Shown here in pieces: positions 17,445 through 26,583 of a DNA stretch of 64,000 nucleotides; the first letter of the stretch is position 1; every line of letters begins with the position of its first letter. Both the position numbers and the translations under genes were made by a program. Below the pieces are notes generated by a model. It saw nothing but the letters and a program-made list of their open reading frames with translations, searched no databases and was not told the origin of the DNA. The stretch comes from Taishania sp965247975 (lineage in GTDB: Bacteria; Bacteroidota; Bacteroidia; Flavobacteriales_D; Crocinitomicaceae): the NCBI GenBank assembly GCA_965247975.1, contig OZ252050.1, positions 2,108,001-2,172,000 of the forward strand, in the 5' to 3' direction.

Positions 17445-18530
17445 ATGAACTCAAAAAAAACAAGTAACATTTACGCTGCTTTTTTGTTGATTTCTTGCTG
17501 CAATCCCTTGTTTGCTCAAGAACAGGTAATTTATGCAAATACAATAAACAAATCTGATTCAAAGGAGCTTTCTTCCGAAGACATGGTAAATACATACAAC
17601 AGTCGGGGTGTTCAGAAAATTGCTTTCAAGGATTACCAAGGTGCCATTGCCGATTTTGATTTAGCGATCAAATTAAATCCTGAATTTCAAGAAGGATACT
17701 ATAATCGTGGATTGGCAAAGTATTATGCTGGAGAATATGAAAAGGCAATGAGTGATTTTAATACGTCAAATTCGTTGAAATCAACTTCTCAAGCGTATTA
17801 TTTTAAAGCAAAATCAAATCAACAATTAGGTAAATTAGATGCTGCTATTGGCGATTTCTCAAAAGCGATTGGATTAGATCAAACTAATTTGGATGCGCTT
17901 TATGGAAGAGGTTGTGCTTATTTCGAAATGAAAAATTACACCAATGCAATTAGCGACTTCAACGAAGTGATCGCAACAGATCCAACGTATGTAAATGCTT
18001 ATAACGATCGTGGAAGTGCTAAACGTCTATCAAATGATGTGCGAGGAGCCATGGAAGATTACACAAAAGCCATTGAACTGAATCCTAATTTTGCGGCTTC
18101 GTATAACAATTTAGGAAGTGTTAAACGAAAACTAGGTGATTTGGATGGAGCCATTGCAGAATACACTAAAGCCATTGATTTGGATGCCAATTATTCAATC
18201 GCATTCAACAATAGAGGAAGTGTCCAATTTGAAAAAGGAAACTATGAAGCTGCAAAAGACGACTTTACGAAAGCAATTAACATAAATTCTGCTTATTTTT
18301 ACGCTTATAATAACAGAGCAACAGCGAAATTTAAATTGAAAGATTTTGCAGGAGCAGAAGAAGATTGTTCAAAAGCGATTGCCATAAATTCCGAATATGC
18401 TTTGGCATATTTGAATCGAGGAAATGCTAGAGAACAATTGAAAAAAGTAATTTTGGCGTGTGAAGATTGGCAAAAAGCAGCTCAATTAGGAGCGAAGGTG
18501 CCAGAAACTCACATGTTGAATTGTGAATAA
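17445..18530 (+). CDS. Secreted TPR repeat protein
   Basis: A 361-aa protein with a signal peptide (about 1-26, ending LFAQ) and seven to eight consecutive tetratricopeptide repeats. Each is about 34 residues with the pattern (Y/F)-N-R-G-x-(A/S)-K ... A-I-x-D-(F/Y)-(T/N)-K-A-I-x-L-(D/N)-P. The array fills residues ~45-355. TPR solenoids are protein-binding scaffolds, and the signal peptide puts this one in the periplasm. It lies 18 bases upstream of the PorE-like OmpA gene on the same strand, so the two are probably co-expressed and may interact at the envelope. Confidence 0.85.
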   Translation: MNSKKTSNIYAAFLLISCCNPLFAQEQVIYANTINKSDSKELSSEDMVNTYNSRGVQKIAFKDYQGAIADFDLAIKLNPEFQEGYYNRGLAKYYAGEYEKAMSDFNTSNSLKSTSQAYYFKAKSNQQLGKLDAAIGDFSKAIGLDQTNLDALYGRGCAYFEMKNYTNAISDFNEVIATDPTYVNAYNDRGSAKRLSNDVRGAMEDYTKAIELNPNFAASYNNLGSVKRKLGDLDGAIAEYTKAIDLDANYSIAFNNRGSVQFEKGNYEAAKDDFTKAININSAYFYAYNNRATAKFKLKDFAGAEEDCSKAIAINSEYALAYLNRGNAREQLKKVILACEDWQKAAQLGAKVPETHMLNCE

Positions 18531-18548
18531 ACCAAAAAACTGAAAAAA

Positions 18549-20606
18549 ATGAAAAAAAGAAACCATTTTTTATTGCTTGCATTTATTGCATTGTTTCAAC
18601 CCATATTTGCACAAGACGTGCAGTTTACCAAGGAGAACTTTTCGGATAAAGCTGGTTTAAAAGAGGCACAAAACAATATTATAGCAGGTACTGAATTGTA
18701 CGACAAAGGGCAGTTTTATTTTAAAGCTGCTCTTCCGTATTTTCTAAAAGCCAATAAATTCAATCCAAATAATTCAGATTTAAATTTGAAAATTGGTGAA
18801 TGTTACTTGGAAACAGAAGACAAATTGCAATCCATTCCTTACCTTGAAAAAGGAATTTCATTGAATCCGGACCACGATCCAATGGCCAATTACTTTTTAG
18901 GGAAAGCATATCACTTAGATATGAATTGGGATAAAGCAATTGCCGAGTACAATAATTATTACCGCTATACTTTGAAATCTGGCGACAAAGATTTGATGCT
19001 CAATGTGCGTCGTATGATAACAAATTGTGAGACAGGTAAAGAAATGGTTAAAAATCCTGTTAAAGTGAAAATCGAAAATTTGGGAACAAAAGTGAATTCT
19101 CAGTACAATGAGTATTGTTCGGTAATCACAGCAGATGAATCTCAAATTCTATTTACATCTCGTAGACCAGATTCTCAAGGAGGTAAAATTGACCCAGTTC
19201 TTAACGAAAATTATGAAGACATCTATATTTCTGAGAAAAATGCGGATGGATCTTGGTCAGAAGCTATGAACTTACCAAAACCTGTTAACACAGATAATCA
19301 CGATGCGATTGGTGGTCTTTCTTCGGATGGTCAAAAATTGATCATCTATTTGGGACGAAAAAACAGTGGAGATTTATTTGAATCGCTGTTAGATGGAACT
19401 ACTTGGGGAGAACCAGTTTCTTTTGGTCCATCCATTAACACAAAAGATTACCAAGAATCATCTGCTTGCTATACACCAGATGGAAATGGTTTGTATTTTG
19501 TTTCGGACAGACCTGAAGGAAGTGGAGAACGTGACATCTATTACACACGCAAAGATGCTACTGGAAATTGGGGATTGCCAAAAAACTTGGGTTCTGTAAT
19601 TAACACTCCATTTAACGAAGAAAGTGTATTCATGCACCCAGATGGGAAAACGTTGTATTTCAGTTCAGAAGGGCACAATTCTATTGGAGGTTATGATGTA
19701 TTTAAATCCGTGTATGATGAATCAACAGACGCTTGGACAAATCCAGAAAATCTTGGTTATCCAGTTAATACACCAGATAATGATGTGTTTTTTGTTATGT
19801 CTGCAAGTGGACGACATGGCTATTACACTTCAATAAATTCAAAAGGTCAAAAAGGTCGTGATTTGTACATGATTACATTCTTGGAAGCAGAAAAAGAGAT
19901 GTTGTTAAGCACAGAAGATGAATTGGTTGGAGACATGAAGGGAGATGATGGAGCAAATGCTGCCATGACAGGAAAAAATGGTAAATTAACATTGCTAAAA
20001 GGTGTAATTCGTGATGCTGAAACTAAAAAACCATTAGAAGCGGAAATTGAAATTGTTGACAATGAATTGAATCAAGTGATCGCAAATTTCAAATCGAACA
20101 GTGCGTCAGGTAAATATTTGGTTTCATTGCCAGCTGGTAAAAATTACGGAATTGCGGTGAAGAGGGATGATTATTTGTTCCATTCAGAAAACTTCGACAT
20201 TCCAGAAAAAGCTGCCTTTCAAGAAGTGGATAAAAACATTGATTTAAAATTCGTTGCAGTTGGAAAGAAAATTATTTTGAAAAATATTTTCTTTGATACA
20301 GATAAAGCAACTTTACGTCCAGCTTCAACGGCTGAATTAAATCGCCTAATTTTATTGATGAACGAAAATCCGACTTTAAAAATTGAGTTAGGAGGTCATA
20401 CCGATTCACAAGGTTCTGATGAACACAACAAAGGTTTGTCAGAACGAAGAGCAAAAGCTGTGGTAGATTATTTGGTTAACGCTGGGATTTCTGCGACTCG
20501 ATTAAAATCAGCAGGTTATGGCGAATCGAAACCGATTGCAACCAACGATGATGAGGCAGGAAGACAGTTGAATCGTCGCACTGAATTTACAATTTTGGAA
20601 ATGTAA
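18549..20606 (+). CDS. PorE-like OmpA-family protein (TPR-PD40-CRD-OmpA)
   Basis: A 685-aa periplasmic/outer-membrane protein. In order: signal peptide (1-22, ending FAQ), TPR-like helices (about 25-150), a WD40/PD40 beta-propeller (about 170-440, repeats such as LFTSRRPDSQGGK, LYFVSDRPEGSGERDIYY and LYFSSEGHNSIGGYD), a carboxypeptidase regulatory-like beta-sandwich (about 480-560), and an OmpA-C peptidoglycan-binding domain (about 570-685, with GHTDSQGSDEHN and LSERRAKAV). This is the domain order described for PorE of the type IX secretion system. No lipobox is seen, unlike PorE, so it could instead be one of the several OmpA paralogues of this phylum. It has its own downstream terminator. 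Confidence 0.8.
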   Translation: MKKRNHFLLLAFIALFQPIFAQDVQFTKENFSDKAGLKEAQNNIIAGTELYDKGQFYFKAALPYFLKANKFNPNNSDLNLKIGECYLETEDKLQSIPYLEKGISLNPDHDPMANYFLGKAYHLDMNWDKAIAEYNNYYRYTLKSGDKDLMLNVRRMITNCETGKEMVKNPVKVKIENLGTKVNSQYNEYCSVITADESQILFTSRRPDSQGGKIDPVLNENYEDIYISEKNADGSWSEAMNLPKPVNTDNHDAIGGLSSDGQKLIIYLGRKNSGDLFESLLDGTTWGEPVSFGPSINTKDYQESSACYTPDGNGLYFVSDRPEGSGERDIYYTRKDATGNWGLPKNLGSVINTPFNEESVFMHPDGKTLYFSSEGHNSIGGYDVFKSVYDESTDAWTNPENLGYPVNTPDNDVFFVMSASGRHGYYTSINSKGQKGRDLYMITFLEAEKEMLLSTEDELVGDMKGDDGANAAMTGKNGKLTLLKGVIRDAETKKPLEAEIEIVDNELNQVIANFKSNSASGKYLVSLPAGKNYGIAVKRDDYLFHSENFDIPEKAAFQEVDKNIDLKFVAVGKKIILKNIFFDTDKATLRPASTAELNRLILLMNENPTLKIELGGHTDSQGSDEHNKGLSERRAKAVVDYLVNAGISATRLKSAGYGESKPIATNDDEAGRQLNRRTEFTILEM

Positions 20607-20625
20607 TTGTGGTTAAATACATTTG

Positions 20626-20651
20626 AAAGGTTGTTCGAAAGAGCAGCCTTT
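20626..20651 (+). terminator. Rho-independent terminator after the OmpA gene
   Basis: An 11-bp stem (with G-U pairs) closed by a GAAA tetraloop is followed by seven T on the plus strand, 20 bases after the OmpA stop codon. The minus strand has no T-run here, so it serves the plus-strand gene only. Confidence 0.85.
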
Positions 20652-20653
20652 TT

Positions 20654-22792
20654 TTATTTAATAAAAATCAATTTCTCGCGCTCAACTTTCATACGCATGA
20701 AGCCAAACGTAACTGTCATTTGATCGCCAGAAATTTCATCTACTGTTCCAGTTTGCTTAGTTGCGATCATTTTGACCGTTGAACCTTTCACAATTTTATG
20801 ACGCTGGTATTCATCTTTTTCAGGAGCAAGCGGTTTTGGTTTCTTGCCAGATTTTGCATGCGCTAAGGCTTTTGCTTTTTCGGCGGATTGGGCTTTTTTA
20901 CGCGAGCTTTCAATTTTACCTTTTTCAACAGCTAAGTATTTTCGCAAATCTTCAAATAAAAAATCATTCACCCCTTTTTTGCGACTCATTGCATTATATT
21001 TATCAATGTACGCCTTCATTTTCTTGCCCAAAATCAAAAATGAGTTGTTCTGTTCCAAGGTGTTTTGCTGGGTTCTTAAGCGTAAATCATAACGATTTTT
21101 CTTTTCCAAAAATTCTTGTCGGGCTTCTTCAGCTGCTTGTTGTGCATTTTGATGCTCTAAGTTCAATCGTTCAAAATAGGTTTTTTCCTTTTGTAATTCA
21201 CTGAGCAATCGATCCAGTTTTACTTTTCGTTCATCCAAGCGCAATTTTGCTTCTTCAATGATTTCTTTTGGTGTTCCATTGATTTGGGCCACTTCAAAAG
21301 TGAATGAACTTCCTGGTTGCCCCATGGAAAAACGATAAAGCGGCGCCAACGTTTCTGTATCAAAAAGCATACATCCATTGACTGCATTTTGCAATTGATC
21401 TGCTTTCAATTTGATGTTGGCATAATGCGTTGTAATCACAGCAAAGCACTTGGTTTTGTACAATTCTTCGAAAAACACTTCAGCCAAAGCACCACCTAGA
21501 TCTGGATCGGAACCTGTTCCAAATTCGTCTAAAAGCAACAAGGTTCTTCGGTTCGTTACTTTCAAAAAATGATTCATTCGCTTCAAACGATATGAATAAG
21601 TACTCAATTCATTTTCAATGGATTGATTGTCGCCAATATCCGAAAGTACTTGTTGAAAAAAGCAACATTTACTGTTTGGATTAACAGGAATCAACAAGCC
21701 AGCTTGGAGCATCAATTGCAACAATCCAACGGTTTTTAGTGTGATGCTTTTTCCGCCGGCATTTGGTCCTGAAATTACAAGCATTCGGTTTTGAGTGTCC
21801 AGCAAAATGCGCTGGGGAAGCGTTTTCTTTCCTGCCAATTTATTTGATTTCCACAAAATAGGGTGGAAGGCATCGATCAATTCGATGGACATGGAAGAAA
21901 CAAGTCCTGGTAAATGGCATTCCAGTTCCAATGCTAACTTGGCTTTCGCATGCACAAAATCCAATTCAGTGATTAACTTTTGGTAGCCAGAAATTAAGGC
22001 ATAAAATTCAGCCAAATCAGCTGTAAGCGCTTTGAGAATACGATAGATTTCTTTTCGTTCTTCTTCAATTTTTAGCTCCAGTTCATTATTTAACTCGATA
22101 TTTGCTTGAGGTTCGATGAACACTAAACTCCCCGTTTTACTTGAACCGACTACATTTCCACTTACTTGTCGCTTGTGGGAAGCTAAAATTGTCAGTACGC
22201 GTCGATCATTGTGAAACGTTTCTTTGGTATCTCCTAAAATGTTGTCTTTGGCCAACTTACGAACTTCTTTATCAAAATTTCGATTGATTTGATTGCGAAG
22301 CACTTTCATTTCATTTCGAATCTCATTCAGCAATTTAGAAGCATCATCTTTAATGTTCCACTGACGATCAAATACTTTTTCAATAGCAACAATTAATTCA
22401 GTCGTAAAATAAACTTCTTTGAGCAAGCCATTTAATAAAGGAAATTCTTGTTCACGCTTGTCAAAAAAGGTAATGATTGCATTCACCAATTCAGAAAGAA
22501 TAGCAATTTTACTAAATCCATCTTGACTTAAAACAGCATTTTTAACAGGTAAAAAACGAAGTTCTTCATGCAATTCTTCAAATTCTAGGATGGGAAATTG
22601 TTCTCCATCACGACGAATTTGTACAAGTTCATTCAGCTTAAATAATTCGTTTTCAATGAGTTTGAAATCACTTGTTGGAGTTAATTCTTGAATGCGATTT
22701 AGTGCGCTTGGCCCAACGGCATATTTTTCAAGCCATCCAAGAATGGTTTGAAATTCCAAATCAACCAATGTTTGCGCATCAAATTTTGCCAT
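20654..22792 (-). CDS. mutS2: MutS2 family ATPase, without Smr domain
   Basis: A 712-aa MutS2-type ATPase. It has the lever/clamp region, the Walker A motif SGPNAGGKS (about residue 340), Walker B LLLDEFGTGSDP, the switch TTHYANIK, and a long coiled-coil (about 510-640). The protein ends in a KOW/SH3-like strand set (KGSTVKMIATKQTGTVDEISG). The C-terminal Smr nuclease domain of Bacillus MutS2 is absent, so it is 60-80 residues shorter than that enzyme. MutS2 proteins act on recombination intermediates or on stalled, collided ribosomes rather than in mismatch repair. The start ATG lies only 4 bases after a TATATTTG -7 box, which suggests a leaderless or near-leaderless mRNA. Confidence 0.9.
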   Translation of the reverse strand: MAKFDAQTLVDLEFQTILGWLEKYAVGPSALNRIQELTPTSDFKLIENELFKLNELVQIRRDGEQFPILEFEELHEELRFLPVKNAVLSQDGFSKIAILSELVNAIITFFDKREQEFPLLNGLLKEVYFTTELIVAIEKVFDRQWNIKDDASKLLNEIRNEMKVLRNQINRNFDKEVRKLAKDNILGDTKETFHNDRRVLTILASHKRQVSGNVVGSSKTGSLVFIEPQANIELNNELELKIEEERKEIYRILKALTADLAEFYALISGYQKLITELDFVHAKAKLALELECHLPGLVSSMSIELIDAFHPILWKSNKLAGKKTLPQRILLDTQNRMLVISGPNAGGKSITLKTVGLLQLMLQAGLLIPVNPNSKCCFFQQVLSDIGDNQSIENELSTYSYRLKRMNHFLKVTNRRTLLLLDEFGTGSDPDLGGALAEVFFEELYKTKCFAVITTHYANIKLKADQLQNAVNGCMLFDTETLAPLYRFSMGQPGSSFTFEVAQINGTPKEIIEEAKLRLDERKVKLDRLLSELQKEKTYFERLNLEHQNAQQAAEEARQEFLEKKNRYDLRLRTQQNTLEQNNSFLILGKKMKAYIDKYNAMSRKKGVNDFLFEDLRKYLAVEKGKIESSRKKAQSAEKAKALAHAKSGKKPKPLAPEKDEYQRHKIVKGSTVKMIATKQTGTVDEISGDQMTVTFGFMRMKVEREKLIFIK

Positions 22793-23422
22793 GATGCAAA
22801 TATAATATCAATTCTATCTTAAACGGTTCGTATCAACTAATCAGCAGGTAAAAGTCTTTAAACTGATTTCACCACCTAAGCAGATAGAGCCTGTCCCGAC
22901 TTTTCGCTGAAATTAATGGTTTCATCTCCTACGAATTATTACTAACCTTTGCATTAAAAGGAGGCGCATTCAAACCTTTGAATGATAAAAACAAACTTAT
23001 AAAGCTTTCAGATTTTTTGATTCACACATTATTATCCGTGCATCCGTGGCAAAATAAATCTTTTTTTACTTTTTAGCGTTGATTGTTAAATGCTTGAGCG
23101 CAGGAAAGTTCAGTTCATGCTCTTGTAAAAGGCATTCAAAAAGTAAGCCACGGATGCACAGATGTGAATTATATTAATACAAACTGAAAACCACTACAGG
23201 CACACGACCTTCTTCGAGGAATGCGCAACGTAGCTAATTTCACGGATGCGGAATGCTTGCATTCTGTTTGAGTGACAATTTTCGACTTGTCGAAAATATC
23301 GGTGACATCCAATTTGAAACTTTGTTATGTCATCGAACAGCAAATGTGTCAAAATCATTAACTTGTTTTAATAATTGATGGTTATTCAAATGCGTATACT
23401 GAACTTGTCTAAATTTTGGAAC
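22793..23422. repeat. Palindrome-rich intergenic region
   Basis: About 630 bases hold no gene. Three perfect palindromes with 2-base loops were seen: CATTCAAA-CC-TTTGAATG (22967-22984), GAATGC-TT-GCATTC (23251-23264) and ATTTTCGAC-TT-GTCGAAAAT (23278-23297). A pair of 16-bp inverted repeats with one mismatch (TCCGTGCATCCGTGGC at 23035-23050; partner 23147-23162) encloses 96 bases. The region looks like REP/MITE-type repeat debris. No reading frame or known RNA family was recognised. Confidence 0.6.
22797..22804 (-). promoter_or_regulatory. Candidate -7 box (TATATTTG) of mutS2
   Basis: The minus strand reads TATATTTG, matching TAnnTTTG, ending 4 bases before the mutS2 ATG. Transcription would then start at or within a few bases of the start codon. 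Confidence 0.5.
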
Positions 23423-23785
23423 TTAAGATCTTAAAATCTTTTCCATTTTCTTTCCTTTGGCTAATTCATCGATTATCTTGTCGAGATAGCGTACTTTTTT
23501 GGTTAAAGGATTCTGTAATTCTTCAATGCGATAACCGCATATCACGCCAGTTATTAATCCAGCATTTGGATGCAAAGTCGCGCGCTCAAAAAATGTTTCA
23601 AAAGTCACTTTTTCGTCGATTAACTGTTGCTGTGTTTCTTTGTTGAAACCAGTTAACCATTCAATAACTTGATGTAGTTCATCTTCGGTGCGGCCTTTTG
23701 AAACTACTTTTTTGACATAATAAGGGTAAACAGCAGCAAAAGTAGTTTTTGCCATGCGTTCGTTGTGTATTGCAGTTGTTTTCAT
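23423..23785 (-). CDS. DUF2200 domain-containing protein
   Basis: A 120-aa cytoplasmic protein that matches DUF2200 over its length: the start is followed by AKTTFAAVYPYYVKKV, then ELHQVIEWLTGF, LHPNAGLITGVICGYRIEE and VRYLDKIIDELAKGK. The domain has no known function. An internal ATG at codon 11 (MAKTTF) is a possible alternative start. Its start overlaps the DUF1801 stop by 4 bases, so the two are translationally coupled. Confidence 0.85.
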   Translation of the reverse strand: MKTTAIHNERMAKTTFAAVYPYYVKKVVSKGRTEDELHQVIEWLTGFNKETQQQLIDEKVTFETFFERATLHPNAGLITGVICGYRIEELQNPLTKKVRYLDKIIDELAKGKKMEKILRS

Positions 23786-24180
23786 ACGATAACTAGTTTT
23801 TCTAATTGTCCTTTTCGTTTGACTATATTTTTATAATCCCATTGAATCGTTTTGGATTTTTCTAACCATCGTTCCAGATCGCTTAGTTCAATTTCTGAAA
23901 CATCATTGTAAAAAATAGAAGCATCTTTAAATTTCGCTCCGCTGACATTTAAGTTCATTTCTTCAAAATCGGCTCCACTCCAAAACATTAGTCTAATTCC
24001 AGGTTTTTGCTTGCTATAGCCAACAATCGGATTTCCATCTAAAAACCAAACTGGATGACCATGCCATATTTTGCTTTCACTGCTACTAAGCACACTATCA
24101 ATGGTTTGCACTAAAAGGTCACAAATTGATTTATTAGCAGATGATTGATTGGTGTTATACGCTTGAATCGATTCGCCCAT
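23782..24180 (-). CDS. DUF1801 domain-containing protein
   Basis: A 132-aa protein of the DUF1801 (YdhG/YjbR-like) type. Characteristic segments are SKIWHGHPVWFLDGNPIVGYS and IRLMFWSGADFEE. The fold is small alpha/beta and has no established activity. It is the first gene of a two-gene unit with the DUF2200 gene (4-base overlap). A weak -7 box (minus strand TATCTTTA, 24218-24225) lies 37 bases upstream. Confidence 0.85.
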   Translation of the reverse strand: MGESIQAYNTNQSSANKSICDLLVQTIDSVLSSSESKIWHGHPVWFLDGNPIVGYSKQKPGIRLMFWSGADFEEMNLNVSGAKFKDASIFYNDVSEIELSDLERWLEKSKTIQWDYKNIVKRKGQLEKLVIV

Positions 24181-24311
24181 GCTCCTTTTTTTAAAAAACT
24201 AAATTAATTAAAGTCAATAAAGATAGTTCATTTGAAGTTTAATAAATTAAGTTCACATCAGTCTTTTCATAATTTGACTTTCTTCTGCCAACTTTCGTTT
24301 TGAAATTGTGC

Positions 24312-24319
24312 TACCTTTG
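24312..24319 (+). promoter_or_regulatory. Candidate -7 box (TACCTTTG) of the Gly-rich T9SS gene
   Basis: TACCTTTG matches TAnnTTTG, 19 bases before the ATG at 24339. No TTTG lies at -33 spacing. Confidence 0.45.
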
Positions 24320-24338
24320 AAATCTAAACTATTTCATT

Positions 24339-26075
24339 ATGAAAAAATTAAAACTCAGCTTAACGCTGATAAGCTCATTCGGATTTTTGACTTTATGGTC
24401 ACAAGTCACAACATTTAGTTATACAGGAAGTATAGCTTCATACAACGTTCCACCCGGAGTTACTAGTATTTCCATTCAAGCTTTTGGAGCACAAGGTGGA
24501 ACTTCAGTTGGCGGCTTAGGCGCTGGTATTTATGGTGAATTTACTGTAGTTCCTGGAGCTGTTCTGAACATTGCTGTTGGACAACAAGGAACGGTTAATA
24601 ATTGCGGTGGTGTTAACGCATCTGGTGGCGGTGGCGGTGGTTCTTTTGTTTGGGACCCAGGAAATTCGGCTTTGCCTTTAATTGCTGCTGGTGGTGGTGG
24701 TGGCGGAAACCTCAATTGGTCTGGAAGCTGCACTATCGGAGGTTCAGGACTAGCTACTGCTGACGGAGGATCAGCAAATGGTGGTTCCGCAATAGGAGGC
24801 GTTGCCGGAAATGGTGGTTTGGGTAATGGAGCATCTGGAACTGGTTCAGGCGGCGGTGGTTGGTTGTCTGTTGGTCAAAACTCTACTTACGGAACGGGAT
24901 GCACAGGCGGAACAACTTTACCTTCATTTCTTGGAGGAAGCGGTTCTACAACATTTGGACCTGGCGGTGATGGTGGCTTTGGTGGAGGCGGAGGTGCTGT
25001 TTGTGGTTGTGGCGGCGGTGGCGGCTTTTCAGGCGGCGGCGGAGGTGAAGGTTCTTCCTGTCGTGCAGGCGGCGGAGGCGGTGGATCCTACAATGCTGGA
25101 ACTGCTCAAAGTAATTTATCTGGTGTAAGAACAGGGAACGGTGAAATTATCATTACCGTTTTATGTACGCAATTAACTGTAAGTGTTTCAGATACACAGA
25201 TTTGTCTTGGTGAATCAGTTACTCTAAATGCAACTGGTGAAGGGACAATTTCTTGGGACAATGGAGTATTAAATGGTGTTGCGTTTACACCAAATACTAC
25301 CGGCACAATTACGTATGAAACAACAAGTACCGATTCAGATGATTGTGCTTATTCAGTGGAAATTGAAGTATTGGAATTACCGCAAGTTGGCGCTGGAGTA
25401 GATGATGGAGAAATTTGTCTTGGAGAATCCATCGTTTTAAGTGGTTCTGGCGCTTTGTCTTATACATGGAATCCAGCGACTGTTATTGATGGTGCACCAT
25501 TCACTCCGATTACAACGGGCACATTGGATTTCGAAGTTGTTGGTCCTGGAGCAAATGGTTGTGAGAATTCGTCGACAATAACTGTTGTAGTTTATAATGA
25601 TTTAGCTATCAATTCGGTTGTAACGGATGAAATGTTAGGAACAGATGGAGGAATCAATGTTACTATCACAGGAGGAAATGCGCCTTATACCTTTGATTGG
25701 GATGTTGATGGACTTGGCGATTTTGATGACTTAGAAGATTTATCTGGTTTGAATGAAGGCACTTACATTCTTAATGTTGAAGATGCAGCTGGTTGTACGG
25801 AGCAAATAACAGTGGAAGTTGGAAGCCAAGTCGGTATTGAAGAAGTGACGACATCATCTATTAAATTGTACCCAAATCCAACGTCAGATAAAATTTATCT
25901 CGAAGCAGAAGGTGCATTTACGTATGAAGTTGTAACTATTAAAGGAGAATCTTTGCTTAAAGGAAAGTCAACGGATTCTGCTACAATCTCGTTAAGTCGC
26001 TTGGTGAATGGCGTTTACTTTGTAAAAGTCACTGCGAATAATGTAACCAACGAATTTAAAGTTGTAAAACAATAA
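24339..26075 (+). CDS. T9SS-secreted glycine-rich adhesin-like protein
   Basis: A 578-aa exported protein. A signal peptide (1-21, ending LWSQ) leads into a long glycine-rich section (about 45-275) with runs such as GGGGGGSF and GGGGGFSGGGGG, and scattered cysteines. Two Ig-like modules follow, opening QICLGESVTLNATG and EICLGESIVLSGSG, then a SprB-like repeat (GGNAPYTFDWDVDG ... GTYILNVEDAAGCTE). It closes with a T9SS type A sorting domain (LYPNPTSDKIYLEA). The SprB-like module occurs in gliding and surface adhesins. The glycine-rich part resembles animal Gly-rich/ALK-type domains found in Bacteroidota exoproteins. Single gene with a strong terminator. Confidence 0.85.
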   Translation: MKKLKLSLTLISSFGFLTLWSQVTTFSYTGSIASYNVPPGVTSISIQAFGAQGGTSVGGLGAGIYGEFTVVPGAVLNIAVGQQGTVNNCGGVNASGGGGGGSFVWDPGNSALPLIAAGGGGGGNLNWSGSCTIGGSGLATADGGSANGGSAIGGVAGNGGLGNGASGTGSGGGGWLSVGQNSTYGTGCTGGTTLPSFLGGSGSTTFGPGGDGGFGGGGGAVCGCGGGGGFSGGGGGEGSSCRAGGGGGGSYNAGTAQSNLSGVRTGNGEIIITVLCTQLTVSVSDTQICLGESVTLNATGEGTISWDNGVLNGVAFTPNTTGTITYETTSTDSDDCAYSVEIEVLELPQVGAGVDDGEICLGESIVLSGSGALSYTWNPATVIDGAPFTPITTGTLDFEVVGPGANGCENSSTITVVVYNDLAINSVVTDEMLGTDGGINVTITGGNAPYTFDWDVDGLGDFDDLEDLSGLNEGTYILNVEDAAGCTEQITVEVGSQVGIEEVTTSSIKLYPNPTSDKIYLEAEGAFTYEVVTIKGESLLKGKSTDSATISLSRLVNGVYFVKVTANNVTNEFKVVKQ

Positions 26076-26112
26076 AGCATTTCCTTTTCAAAAAGGAATT
26101 TAACTAATAATT

Positions 26113-26141
26113 ACCTTCGAGATATCTTTTATCTCGAAGGT
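26113..26141 (+). terminator. Rho-independent terminator
   Basis: A perfect 11-bp stem (ACCTTCGAGAT / ATCTCGAAGGT) with a 7-base loop is followed by nine T. It lies 37 bases after the stop of the glycine-rich T9SS gene. Confidence 0.9.
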
Positions 26142-26215
26142 TTTTTTTTGCACTAGAAATTTCTGATCTGATTAGTTTAATCGTTGTTTGATTAATGAAA
26201 ATATGACATTACTAG

Positions 26216-26570
26216 TGTCCGATAAAAAAAGTGTTTTAGGCCTAAGGTCTTAATTTGTCTGCAAAATTTAAAATGTTTAATAACGAGGGCGACCATTTCA
26301 AAAATCCAAAGGTGTTTCTAAATATTAAAATTCTGTCCACAAACCGTCCGAATTTTGAGAAGTGAGGAAAAAGAAAATGATTGAACGGCTAACCGATTAC
26401 GAAAGGCCCTTCCTTTCTTTTCGAATGGAAGGGTCTGTATTGCGCTAGCAATGCACTACTTTTGTTAAATCGGTCCGTTCAATACTTTTCGCCGAACGGC
26501 TAAAATTTGGACTAGCATTTTTTGGTTCTTTTTGGGGCGATGCCAAAAAGAACAAGAAATTAATCGGACA
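26216..26570. mobile_element. MITE-like element or IS relic with TGTCCGAT inverted ends
   Basis: A non-coding segment of 355 bases is bounded by perfect 8-bp terminal inverted repeats (TGTCCGAT at 26216-26223, ATCGGACA at 26563-26570). Inside lie TTAGGCCTAA (26236-26245), an ATTGAACGG / CCGTTCAAT arm pair extended by ACCGATT / AATCGGT (26380-26398 with 26468-26483), a nested CCCTTCC / GGAAGGG hairpin (26407-26433) and an 11-bp hairpin near the right end (26525-26553). No transposase frame is present and no obvious target-site duplication was found. The gap 26142-26583 holds nothing else recognisable. Confidence 0.5.
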
Positions 26571-26583
26571 TTATGATATGAAA

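Noticed and set aside
20779..21204. A 141-codon plus-strand reading frame inside mutS2
   Set aside because: It lies wholly antisense to conserved MutS2 sequence and its translation has no recognisable domain or signal.
23170..23300. tRNA or known structured RNA in the palindromic gap
   Set aside because: The hairpins are separate two-base-loop palindromes; no cloverleaf, anticodon arm or T-arm sequence is present.
24530..24733. Proline-rich minus-strand reading frame
   Set aside because: It is the reverse complement of glycine codon runs in the T9SS protein, so proline runs are an artefact.
26525..26553. Terminator of ccsBA
   Set aside because: The 11-bp hairpin has no T-run on the minus strand and fits better as part of the MITE-like element.
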